The notes under the pieces are model-generated. The model did not search any database. It saw nothing but the letters and a program-made list of their open reading frames with translations, and was not told where the DNA came from. From positions 1 through 5,397 of the forward strand of contig CANHCD010000167.1 in assembly GCA_947458795.1 (NCBI GenBank): a stretch of DNA of 5,397 nucleotides, read 5' to 3'. This document shows, piece after piece, positions 1 to 5,397 of the stretch. The position numbers and the translations under genes were made by a program. The stretch comes from Cyclobacteriaceae bacterium (GTDB taxonomy: Bacteria > Bacteroidota > Bacteroidia > Cytophagales > Cyclobacteriaceae). Positions within the stretch are counted from its first letter, which is position 1. Every line of letters begins with the position of its first letter.

Positions 1-1300
1 AGTATTCCGGCTTAAACGGTCCTTTCACTTCCACGCCGATGTACTGCGCTTGGTCTTGAGAAAGGGTGTCTAGCTGTACGCCCAACTTAGCCAGGTGCAA
101 GAAGGCAACCTTCTCGTCCAAATGCTTCGGAAGTACATACACACCAGGGGTGTAGTTCTTGTAGTTGGCCCACAACTCTAGCTGTGCCAAAGTCTGGTTG
201 GTGAAGGAGTTGGACATCACAAACGATGGGTGACCAGTAGCACAACCCAAGTTCACCAATCGGCCTTCTGCCAACACGATGATTTCCTTGCCATCGATCT
301 CGTACAAGTCTACCTGTGGCTTGATCACGTTCTTCGTGTTGCCATAGTTGTCGTTCAACCAGGCCATGTCAATCTCGTTGTCGAAGTGGCCAATGTTACA
401 CACAATCGCCTTATCCTTCATTGCCTTGAAGTGTGCTCCGCTGATGATGTCTTTGTTACCCGTAGCAGTCACCACGATGTCAGCTTCTTGGATTGCATCG
501 GCCATCTTCTTCACTGCAAAGCCATCCATAGCTGCCTGAAGTGCGCAGATTGGGTCAATTTCAGTGACGATTACACGTGCACCCGCACCTTTAAGCGATG
601 CGGCAGATCCTTTTCCTACGTCACCATAGCCAGCAACTACTGCTACCTTTCCAGCCATCATCACATCAGTAGCACGACGGATCGCATCTACTAGAGATTC
701 TTTACAGCCGTATTTGTTGTCAAACTTGGATTTGGTTACCGAGTCGTTCACGTTGATGGCAGGCATAGGGAGCGTGCCGTTTTTCATTCGCTCGTACAGA
801 CGGTGTACACCCGTGGTAGTTTCCTCAGAAAGACCACGGATTCCTGCCACTAAGTCAGGGTATTGGTCTAGCACCATGTTGGTCAAGTCACCACCGTCAT
901 CTAGGATCATGTTGAGGGGCTGCTGGCCTTCGCCGAAAAATAGCGTTTGCTCGATGCACCAGTCAAATTCCTCGGCAGTTTGTCCTTTCCATGCATACAC
1001 CTGAATACCTGCTGCTGCGATGGCTGCTGCTGCATGGTCTTGGGTAGAGAATATGTTGCAAGTAGACCAAGTTACCTCAGCGCCCAGCGCAACTAGGGTT
1101 TCGATCAACACGGCAGTTTGGATAGTCATGTGAAGGCAGCCAGCCACGCGTGCACCTTTGAGGGGCTGTGAAGGTCCGAATTCAGCACGAAGGGCCATCA
1201 ATCCTGGCATTTCGGCTTCTGCCAAACGAATTTCTTTTCTTCCCCACTCTGCGAGGGAGATGTCTTTTACTTTGTAAGGGATGTAAGTGGTAGTGGACAT
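1..1300 (-). CDS. ahcY: S-adenosylhomocysteine hydrolase (adenosylhomocysteinase), 3' end just cut off
   Basis: Cytosolic NAD-dependent enzyme that reversibly splits S-adenosylhomocysteine into adenosine and homocysteine, relieving product inhibition of methyltransferases. My reverse-strand translation gives 433 residues. Family active-site residues are present: H57, D135, E160, K190, D194, N195 and C199, with K190 and the D-N pair inside the stretch SVTKSKFDNKYGC. The Rossmann NAD loop GYGDVGKG is at 224-231, followed by acidic E247. H305 lies in NIGHFDNE and H357 in ATGHPSF, both conserved. The visible C-terminus ends KPEY and the next base fits the usual KPxxYRY ending, so only about three codons plus the stop are missing; about 436 aa matches the short (human-like) form. 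The ATG at 1298-1300 gives the expected N-terminus, with no Shine-Dalgarno but an A/T-rich leader. It lies downstream of birA on the same strand, 172 bp away, and probably has its own promoter. Identification is very secure. Confidence 0.98.
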   Translation of the reverse strand, partial: MSTTTYIPYKVKDISLAEWGRKEIRLAEAEMPGLMALRAEFGPSQPLKGARVAGCLHMTIQTAVLIETLVALGAEVTWSTCNIFSTQDHAAAAIAAAGIQVYAWKGQTAEEFDWCIEQTLFFGEGQQPLNMILDDGGDLTNMVLDQYPDLVAGIRGLSEETTTGVHRLYERMKNGTLPMPAINVNDSVTKSKFDNKYGCKESLVDAIRRATDVMMAGKVAVVAGYGDVGKGSAASLKGAGARVIVTEIDPICALQAAMDGFAVKKMADAIQEADIVVTATGNKDIISGAHFKAMKDKAIVCNIGHFDNEIDMAWLNDNYGNTKNVIKPQVDLYEIDGKEIIVLAEGRLVNLGCATGHPSFVMSNSFTNQTLAQLELWANYKNYTPGVYVLPKHLDEKVAFLHLAKLGVQLDTLSQDQAQYIGVEVKGPFKPEY

Positions 1301-1430
1301 ACTTTATGAATTGTTAAAAATGATTCTAGTTAGTTGGTTAACTGATAAAACGCCTAATTGGTTAACCTGCGAAAGGTTTGCCTACCTCTGGAAGGTTAAT
1401 TTGCTGAAAGCAGGTGGGTTTTGCCTTTGG
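1301..1430 (-). promoter_or_regulatory. Probable structured 5' leader of ahcY, class unknown
   Basis: This is non-coding sequence between the proposed ahcY promoter and its ATG, with no ATG on the minus strand for a leader peptide. In the RNA sense, ACCUGC (1415-1410) can pair with GCAGGU (1370-1365). Inside that stem, AGAGGU (1389-1384) can pair with ACCUUU (1377-1372) around a six-base loop. The same AGGU can instead pair with the earlier ACCU (1396-1393), so two hairpins compete. AGGCAAAACC (1426-1417) is echoed by AGGCAAACC (1383-1375). No U-run follows any stem, so it is not a simple terminator for birA. It does not resemble the SAH, SAM-I or SAM-II riboswitch consensus sequences as I remember them. 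A regulatory role is inference. Confidence 0.3.
1334..1366. repeat. TTGGTTAAC direct repeat, two copies 24 bp apart
   Basis: The nine-base word TTGGTTAAC occurs at 1334-1342 and 1358-1366 on the plus strand. The start-to-start distance is 24 bp. Each copy contains the palindrome GTTAAC, and the second extends to the eight-base palindrome GGTTAACC (1360-1367). A shorter relative, GGTTAA, is at 1394-1399. The copies lie between the proposed ahcY promoter and its start codon, so they could be a protein-binding site, part of the leader RNA fold, or chance in an A/T-rich leader. Confidence 0.5.
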
Positions 1431-1435
1431 CCCCG

Positions 1436-1443
1436 CAAAGGTA
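1436..1443 (-). promoter_or_regulatory. Bacteroidota -7 box, probable ahcY promoter
   Basis: On the minus strand this reads TACCTTTG, a perfect match to the TAnnTTTG -7 consensus of Bacteroidota primary sigma factors. It sits about 30 bp past the birA stop and 136 bp before the ahcY start, which predicts a leader of roughly 130 nt. I do not see a TTG -33 element at the usual 17-21 bp spacing, so the call rests on the -7 box and the position. The box overlaps one arm of a 6-bp inverted repeat (CCTTTG at 1424-1429, CAAAGG at 1436-1441), which could be chance or an operator. Confidence 0.5.
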
Positions 1444-1457
1444 TTAGATAAATTCCG

Positions 1458-1478
1458 GAATCAGAAGCCGAATCAGAA
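1458..1478 (-). repeat. 12-bp tandem repeat across the birA stop codon
   Basis: GAATCAGAA occurs at 1458-1466 and again at 1470-1478 on the plus strand, a 12-bp period. Read on the minus strand each copy contains TTCTGATTC, so the birA stop TGA (1475-1473) is followed in frame by a second TGA (1463-1461). It looks like a small slippage duplication that gives a double stop. Next to it is the 10-bp palindrome ATTCCGGAAT (1452-1461). Confidence 0.6.
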
Positions 1479-2237
1479 ATTCGGGAAGCTAATCTCTTTG
1501 ATACCAAAACTTTGCTGTCTGCCAGAGGGAAGTTCCAGTAGCAAGTTTCCTATCTCGGTCAAGCCAATGATTTTTCCTTCTAGCTCCTGCTCGCCTACCT
1601 TAAAAACGGCCCATTTCTCAATTAAATACAAGTGCTGCAAGTATTCCTGGGTGAGCACTGCATTTTTTCCTTTCTTAAGCGCAATGTAAGCTTGCTCTAA
1701 ATGAACAACTATAAGTTTAAAAAGCTCTTCCAAGGGATAGGTATTCCCAGTGACCAAGGATAGTGAAGTTGCCTGAGGGCTTCCAAATTGATTTTGGTTG
1801 ATGTTTAACCCAATTCCCACGACAGCATACTCCCAACCCTTGCTCCCAACTAGATTTTCGATCAATATTCCCCCTATTTTCCCAAAACCAGGAATTACCA
1901 AATCATTTGGCCATTTTACCAGAAGCCCAGGAACATACTCTTGAAAGCACCTGCGAATGGCATTCGAAATGGCCATGTTTAAAAGAAACTGTTCACTTAA
2001 ATCCAAAAATTTGGGTTGGAGAACCAAGGAAAAGGTCAAGTTCTCTCCTGGCTTAGTTTCCCAAGAGTTGCCACGCTGTCCCTTCCCACGGGTTTGGTGA
2101 TTGGTAATAAATATACTTCCCTCAGTTGCCTCTTTTTGGCGTAAAGCTTGCAAGGCCATGTCATTGGTGGAATGACAGTCTGGCAGGAAATGAATATCTT
2201 TACCTAAAAAAAGGGTGTTGGCAAGAATTTTATACAT
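1473..2237 (-). CDS. birA: Biotin--[acetyl-CoA-carboxylase] ligase, catalytic domain only
   Basis: Cytosolic enzyme that activates biotin with ATP to biotinyl-5'-AMP and transfers it to the lysine of biotin carboxyl carrier proteins. From the chosen ATG the protein has 254 residues. Visible are the CHSTND motif (21-26), the biotinyl-AMP loop as RGKGQRGNSW (50-59), KWPNDL (108-113), the catalytic-core segment KIGGILIE (120-127) and GIGLNIN (141-147). A short C-terminal SH3-like domain follows (GKIIGLTEIGNLLLELPSG). There is no N-terminal winged helix, so unlike E. coli BirA it should not repress biotin genes. I chose the ATG at 2235-2237 because MYKILANTLFLGK fits the family and a promoter lies just upstream. 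An in-frame TTG at 2274-2276 would add 13 unlikely residues and place the promoter inside the gene. It is divergent from rsfS with 53 bp between starts. Confidence 0.95.
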   Translation of the reverse strand: MYKILANTLFLGKDIHFLPDCHSTNDMALQALRQKEATEGSIFITNHQTRGKGQRGNSWETKPGENLTFSLVLQPKFLDLSEQFLLNMAISNAIRRCFQEYVPGLLVKWPNDLVIPGFGKIGGILIENLVGSKGWEYAVVGIGLNINQNQFGSPQATSLSLVTGNTYPLEELFKLIVVHLEQAYIALKKGKNAVLTQEYLQHLYLIEKWAVFKVGEQELEGKIIGLTEIGNLLLELPSGRQQSFGIKEISFPNF

Positions 2238-2256
2238 TAGATTATTCTTCGAGATG

Positions 2257-2286
2257 CAAAGATACCGAAGACTCAATTTAAATCAA
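2257..2286 (-). promoter_or_regulatory. birA promoter (TTG-N19-TATCTTTG)
   Basis: On the minus strand TTG (2286-2284) is followed after 19 bases by TATCTTTG (2264-2257), matching the Bacteroidota -33/-7 pattern in both boxes and in spacing. Transcription would start near 2250, leaving a leader of only about 12-15 nt before the birA ATG at 2237. The -33 box ends four bases before the rsfS start codon, so the two divergent genes share essentially all of this 53-bp gap. Confidence 0.75.
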
Positions 2287-2290
2287 TCCT

Positions 2291-2638
2291 ATGACAGCAC
2301 AACAGCTGAGTAAGATCATCGCCAAAGGAATGGAAGAAAAAAAGGCTTCCGACATCTTAGTGATGGATCTCAGGTCAGTAAAAGATACCGTGACCGATTT
2401 TTTTGTGATTTGTTCGGGCAATTCAGGCACTCAATTGGATGCAATTTCCAAATCCATCGAAGAGGAAGTACACAAAGCTGCTGAGTCTCCCGCTTGGAAA
2501 GTTGAGGGTAGATCCAATGGACAATGGATTTTGATGGACTATGTAAATGTGGTAGCCCACATATTTTTATCGGACACCCGAGAATATTATGGTTTGGAAG
2601 ATTTGTGGGGCGATGCAAAGACCACCCGCATTTCTTAG
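2291..2638 (+). CDS. rsfS: Ribosome silencing factor RsfS (Iojap/YbeB family)
   Basis: RsfS binds uL14 (L14) on the large ribosomal subunit and blocks joining with the 30S subunit, lowering translation in stationary phase or starvation. The 115-residue product has the usual family length and full set of blocks: the N-terminal helix, KASDILVMDL (18-27), TDFFVICSGNS (35-45), EGRSNGQWILMDYVNVVAHIF (72-92, the core sheet and its basic/aromatic face) and the C-terminal REYYGLEDLWGDA (97-109). The ATG at 2291 fits family N-termini; no Shine-Dalgarno is visible. ftsH follows after 66 bp without a terminator, so co-transcription is likely. Its own promoter is unclear. Weak candidates inside the divergent birA 5' end are TATCTTTA at 2195-2202 and TTG-N17-TAGATTAT at 2218-2245; either would give a transcript antisense to the start of birA. 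Confidence 0.96.
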   Translation: MTAQQLSKIIAKGMEEKKASDILVMDLRSVKDTVTDFFVICSGNSGTQLDAISKSIEEEVHKAAESPAWKVEGRSNGQWILMDYVNVVAHIFLSDTREYYGLEDLWGDAKTTRIS

Positions 2639-2704
2639 TATTTCCAATGAACTTTCGAGAAGTAAATCTGTTTTAGCATATACACAAGTACCCCATAACT
2701 AGCA

Positions 2705-4783
2705 ATGAGCGACAAAAACAAGAATAAAAATTTCACCCCGAAGGTGCCTCAAAAACCAAATTTCCAACTTTGGCTAATTGTAGCTGCGGTGATGGTGCTA
2801 GTGGGACTCACCTGGATTCAACAACGCGGTGCTGTATTAGACATTACGCAAAAGCGTTTTGAGGACATTTACACCGCTGGGGATGTCTCCAAGGTGGTCA
2901 TTGTTCGGAACATGAACCGTGTGGATGTTACCCTTAAGCCTGCTGCACTTCAAAAAGCCAAATACAAAACTGAGCTCGAGGCCAATTCCAACTTTTTCAA
3001 TCTTGAAGGTCCTCACTATTCCCTACAAGTAACTACCGCAGACAAATTTCAAGCTGACTTCCAGGCAATTGAGGAAAAAATGCCTGCAGGAACAGAGAAA
3101 ATAGGGTTCTCCGTCACCAACGAAGAAAACTGGAGCAACTATTTTGGAAGCTTTGGATTCATGATTCTTTTGTTTGTGTTGTTCTGGTTTATGATGCGCC
3201 GCATGTCAGGAGCATCAGGTCCAGGTGGACAAATTTTCAATGTAGGCAAATCCAAGGCTCAGCTTTTTGATGCTGACAACAAGGTTAAAATCACTTTTGA
3301 CAATGTGGCGGGCTTAGATGAGGCGAAAGAAGAAATCCAAGAAATCGTTGAATTCCTTAAAAACCCTTCCAAATTCACCAAGCTAGGTGGCAAGATCCCA
3401 AAAGGTGCCTTACTTGTAGGCCCTCCTGGCACCGGTAAAACCTTGCTTGCCAAGGCTGTTGCTGGGGAAGCGGGTGTACCCTTCTTCACGCTTTCAGGAT
3501 CTGATTTCGTAGAAATGTTTGTTGGGGTGGGTGCAGCACGTGTGCGTGATCTCTTCAAGCAAGCGAAAGAAAAGGCACCCTGTATCATCTTTATCGATGA
3601 AATCGACGCAATCGGTAGATCTAGAGGAAAAGGACAGATGCCTGGTTCAAACGACGAACGAGAAAATACCCTAAACTCCCTACTCGTAGAGATGGATGGG
3701 TTTGGTACCGACTCCGGAGTAATTGTCTTGGCTGCTACCAACCGTCCTGATGTATTGGACGCTGCATTGCTTCGTGCTGGACGATTTGATCGACAGATCT
3801 CCATCGACAAACCAGATATCGTAGGCAGAGAAGCAATCTTTAAGGTTCACCTGAAGCCTATCAAAACCGCTGCAGAGATTGATCCCAAGAAATTAGCTGC
3901 ACAAACTCCGGGATTTGCTGGAGCAGAAATTGCCAATGTGTGTAACGAAGCAGCATTGATCGCTGCACGAAGAAATAAAGAGGCAGTTGACATGCAAGAT
4001 TTCCAAGATGCCATTGACAGGGTCATTGGAGGCTTGGAAAAGAAAACGAAAATAATCTCCCCAGACGAGAAGAAAATCGTAGCCTACCACGAGGCTGGAC
4101 ATGCAGTAGCAGGCTGGTTCTTGGAGCATGCCGACCCTTTGGTGAAGGTATCCATTGTCCCTCGAGGAATTGCAGCATTAGGCTATGCGCAGTACTTGCC
4201 TAAGGAACAGTTTCTTTACCAAACTGAGCAATTGATCGACGAGATGTGCATGACCTTGGGTGGTCGCGCAGCGGAACAAATCATCTTTGGAAAAATCTCC
4301 ACTGGTGCATTGAGTGATCTAGAACGCATCACCAAAATGGCCTATTCCATCGTATCGGTCTACGGCATGAACGAAAAGCTGGGTAACGTCTCTTTTTACG
4401 ACAGCAAGAGCGATGGGTACAAAATGACCAAGCCCTACTCAGAAGCTACAGCCGAAATGATCGACCAGGAAGTAAGCAAGCTGGTAGAGCATGCCTATGG
4501 CCGTGTACTCGACTTGTTGCGTAAGCATCAGGTAGAACTCGAAATCTTGGCAAAGGAACTTTTGGAAAAAGAAATTCTTTTCCAAGCGGATTTGGAGCGA
4601 TTGATTGGCAAGCGCCCTTTTGAAAAGGAGACGACTTACCAGGCCTTTACCAACAAAAAGGAGCCCGTAGTGGCTGAAGTAGCATCCCCTGAAGCAGCGG
4701 AGGTGACTGAAAAGGAAGAAACTACCGAAGTAATTCCTCCAAGTTCTGAACCGGGTGCTGAAGAATCCAAAACAGAAGCTTAA
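2705..4783 (+). CDS. ftsH: ATP-dependent zinc metalloprotease FtsH
   Basis: Membrane-anchored hexameric AAA+ protease that extracts and degrades membrane proteins and short-lived regulators. The 692-residue protein shows, in order: a basic N-terminus; membrane helix 1 (about 21-38); a periplasmic domain (about 40-145); membrane helix 2 (about 149-164); a Gly-rich linker; Walker A GPPGTGKT (239-246); the pore loop MFVGVGA (271-277); Walker B IIFIDEIDAIG (294-304, D298 and E299); the second region of homology TNRPDVLDAALLRAGRFDR (345-363, arginine fingers R357 and R360); and zinc site HEAGH (462-466) with D538 as probable third ligand. All catalytic residues are intact. Residues about 610-632 suit a leucine-rich coiled coil. 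The last 42 residues form an acidic tail with 12 glutamates. It is 66 bp after rsfS, probably the same operon; TAAATCTG (2663-2670) is only a one-mismatch -7 candidate. A terminator follows directly. Confidence 0.99.
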   Translation: MSDKNKNKNFTPKVPQKPNFQLWLIVAAVMVLVGLTWIQQRGAVLDITQKRFEDIYTAGDVSKVVIVRNMNRVDVTLKPAALQKAKYKTELEANSNFFNLEGPHYSLQVTTADKFQADFQAIEEKMPAGTEKIGFSVTNEENWSNYFGSFGFMILLFVLFWFMMRRMSGASGPGGQIFNVGKSKAQLFDADNKVKITFDNVAGLDEAKEEIQEIVEFLKNPSKFTKLGGKIPKGALLVGPPGTGKTLLAKAVAGEAGVPFFTLSGSDFVEMFVGVGAARVRDLFKQAKEKAPCIIFIDEIDAIGRSRGKGQMPGSNDERENTLNSLLVEMDGFGTDSGVIVLAATNRPDVLDAALLRAGRFDRQISIDKPDIVGREAIFKVHLKPIKTAAEIDPKKLAAQTPGFAGAEIANVCNEAALIAARRNKEAVDMQDFQDAIDRVIGGLEKKTKIISPDEKKIVAYHEAGHAVAGWFLEHADPLVKVSIVPRGIAALGYAQYLPKEQFLYQTEQLIDEMCMTLGGRAAEQIIFGKISTGALSDLERITKMAYSIVSVYGMNEKLGNVSFYDSKSDGYKMTKPYSEATAEMIDQEVSKLVEHAYGRVLDLLRKHQVELEILAKELLEKEILFQADLERLIGKRPFEKETTYQAFTNKKEPVVAEVASPEAAEVTEKEETTEVIPPSSEPGAEESKTEA

Positions 4784-4786
4784 CCT

Positions 4787-4820
4787 GAAAAGCCCCAGAA
4801 ATCGGGGCTTTTCCTTTTTT
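4787..4820 (+). terminator. Intrinsic terminator after ftsH
   Basis: A perfect 10-bp stem GAAAAGCCCC (4787-4796) / GGGGCTTTTC (4804-4813) encloses a seven-base loop. One C and then a run of six T (4815-4820) follow. It starts four bases after the ftsH stop codon and should end the rsfS-ftsH transcript, separating it from lpxH. In the reverse direction the run of A on the 5' side is short, so it is mainly a plus-strand terminator. Confidence 0.9.
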
Positions 4821-4833
4821 AAGGGATTGCTTC

Positions 4834-4841
4834 TATCTTTA
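4834..4841 (+). promoter_or_regulatory. Candidate -7 box for lpxH, nearly leaderless
   Basis: TATCTTTA matches TAnnTTTG in all but the last base and ends only four bases before the lpxH ATG at 4846. The region where a -33 box should be falls in the T-run of the ftsH terminator, and no TTG stands at 17-21 bp. If used, transcription would begin at or within a few bases of the start codon, giving a leaderless or nearly leaderless mRNA. Support is the box, its place after a terminator, and the need for a promoter there. Confidence 0.4.
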
Positions 4842-4845
4842 CCAC

Positions 4846-5397
4846 ATGCAAATTGCTCCCCTTGATTTTCCCCTACATGGGAAAAAGCTGTTCTTCGCCT
4901 CCGACTTTCACTTAGGTGCCCCAGATTTTAAATCGAGCAGGGAGCGTCAAGATCGCATCATCGCTTGGCTGGATTACGTTGCAGATGAGGCAGCAGCGAT
5001 CTTTTTGGTAGGAGATATCTTCGACTTCTGGTTTGAGTACAAGCAAGTCATCCCAAAAGGGCAGCTTCCATTTTTAGCGAAGCTCTCCCACCTTCGTGAC
5101 CGGGGGATTCCAATTCTTTTTTTCACGGGCAACCATGACCTATGGATGCGGGATTACTTCACTACCGAGTTGGGAATACCCGTGTATACCCATCCCATTG
5201 AAATTCAGGTAGCAGGAAAAAAAATCTTGGTAGGACATGGAGATGTCTTGGGTCCAGGTGATCCCACTTACAAAGTGCTTAAAAAAGTATTTACCAGCCC
5301 GATAGCTCAGTGGCTTTTTCGATGGACCCATCCTGACATTGGCATTAGCCTGGCTCGCGCATGGTCTAGCAAAAGCCGAATCAGTAATAGCAGTAAG
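4846..5397 (+). CDS. lpxH: UDP-2,3-diacylglucosamine diphosphatase LpxH, 3' truncated by the window
   Basis: Metallophosphoesterase of lipid A synthesis, acting at the cytoplasmic face of the inner membrane. It hydrolyses UDP-2,3-diacylglucosamine to lipid X and UMP. The first 184 residues are visible; LpxH proteins run to about 240-260. Metal-binding motifs appear in order: SDFHLG (D20, H22), VGDIFDFW (D57), TGNHD (N96, H97) and GHGD (H131). The last motif, GHTH, would lie beyond the edge. After GHGD comes GPGDPTYKVLKKVF and a helix-rich stretch with Arg, Trp and Phe, which suits the LpxH lipid-binding cap and argues against a generic phosphodiesterase. The ATG at 4846 leaves a 12-residue lead before the first strand; no earlier in-frame start is plausible because the terminator intervenes. 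Family is certain; the LpxH assignment itself is strong but rests on partial sequence. Confidence 0.88.
   Translation, partial: MQIAPLDFPLHGKKLFFASDFHLGAPDFKSSRERQDRIIAWLDYVADEAAAIFLVGDIFDFWFEYKQVIPKGQLPFLAKLSHLRDRGIPILFFTGNHDLWMRDYFTTELGIPVYTHPIEIQVAGKKILVGHGDVLGPGDPTYKVLKKVFTSPIAQWLFRWTHPDIGISLARAWSSKSRISNSSK

Noticed and set aside
230..1004. Open frames on the plus strand opposite ahcY
   Set aside because: They are antisense to a fully conserved AhcY reading frame. Their peptides are rich in His, Cys and Ser and show no domain.
1301..1430. Known SAH or SAM riboswitch before ahcY
   Set aside because: The conserved sequence blocks of the classes I know are not visible; only generic stems are present, so no class is assigned.
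1414..1689. Plus-strand 91-codon open frame starting in the ahcY-birA gap
   Set aside because: Most of it is antisense to the conserved C-terminus of birA, and its peptide has no recognisable motif.
2238..2276. Longer birA product from the in-frame TTG at 2274-2276
   Set aside because: The 13 extra residues do not fit the family start and would be encoded by the birA promoter itself.
3259..3810. Minus-strand 183-codon open frame inside ftsH
   Set aside because: It mirrors the AAA+ domain of FtsH. The Ser/Pro/Arg-rich composition is typical of a shadow frame.
5217..5224. Run of eight A in lpxH as a phase-variable or frameshifting site
   Set aside because: The frame is intact across it and the motifs on both sides are in the same frame. 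A run of eight A in an A/T-rich codon context is not enough evidence.
5140..5331. Minus-strand 63-codon open frame inside lpxH
   Set aside because: It is antisense to conserved LpxH motifs, with no promoter or domain.
1..5397. Mobile element, CRISPR array, tRNA or defence system
   Set aside because: No transposase, terminal repeats, spaced repeat array or tRNA-like fold was seen. All substantial reading frames belong to conserved housekeeping families.

Overview
The window reads as a housekeeping stretch of a Bacteroidota chromosome, most likely the Cytophagales/Sphingobacteriia side of the phylum. That placement is inference. It rests on the promoter style (TAnnTTTG -7 boxes), starts without clear Shine-Dalgarno sequences, the character of the proteins, and the order birA | rsfS-ftsH, which I recall as common in that phylum. 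There are five protein genes and no RNA genes, mobile elements, CRISPR arrays or integration scars.

Layout. On the minus strand lie ahcY (S-adenosylhomocysteine hydrolase, 1-1300, missing only its last few codons at the left edge) and, upstream of it, birA (stand-alone biotin-protein ligase, 1473-2237). Between them is a 172-bp non-coding segment (1301-1472). It holds a good -7 box for ahcY and a leader of roughly 130 nt that has nested inverted repeats and a repeated TTGGTTAAC word. On the plus strand, divergent from birA, lie rsfS (ribosome silencing factor, 2291-2638) and ftsH (membrane AAA+ zinc protease, 2705-4783), probably one operon. A strong intrinsic terminator follows ftsH (4787-4820). 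A partial lpxH (UDP-2,3-diacylglucosamine diphosphatase, from 4846 to the right edge) then starts from its own very close promoter-like box. No gene-free stretch exceeds 300 bases.

The genes are functionally loosely linked. AhcY recycles the by-product of SAM-dependent methylation. BirA loads biotin onto carboxylases that feed fatty-acid synthesis. RsfS shuts down 50S subunits in starvation. FtsH degrades membrane and regulatory proteins. LpxH makes lipid X for lipid A. BirA, FtsH and LpxH all touch envelope lipid supply: in Escherichia coli FtsH sets the level of the lipid A enzyme LpxC, but nothing here shows that this applies to this organism. I found no previously undescribed multigene system. 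The least explained element is the ahcY leader.
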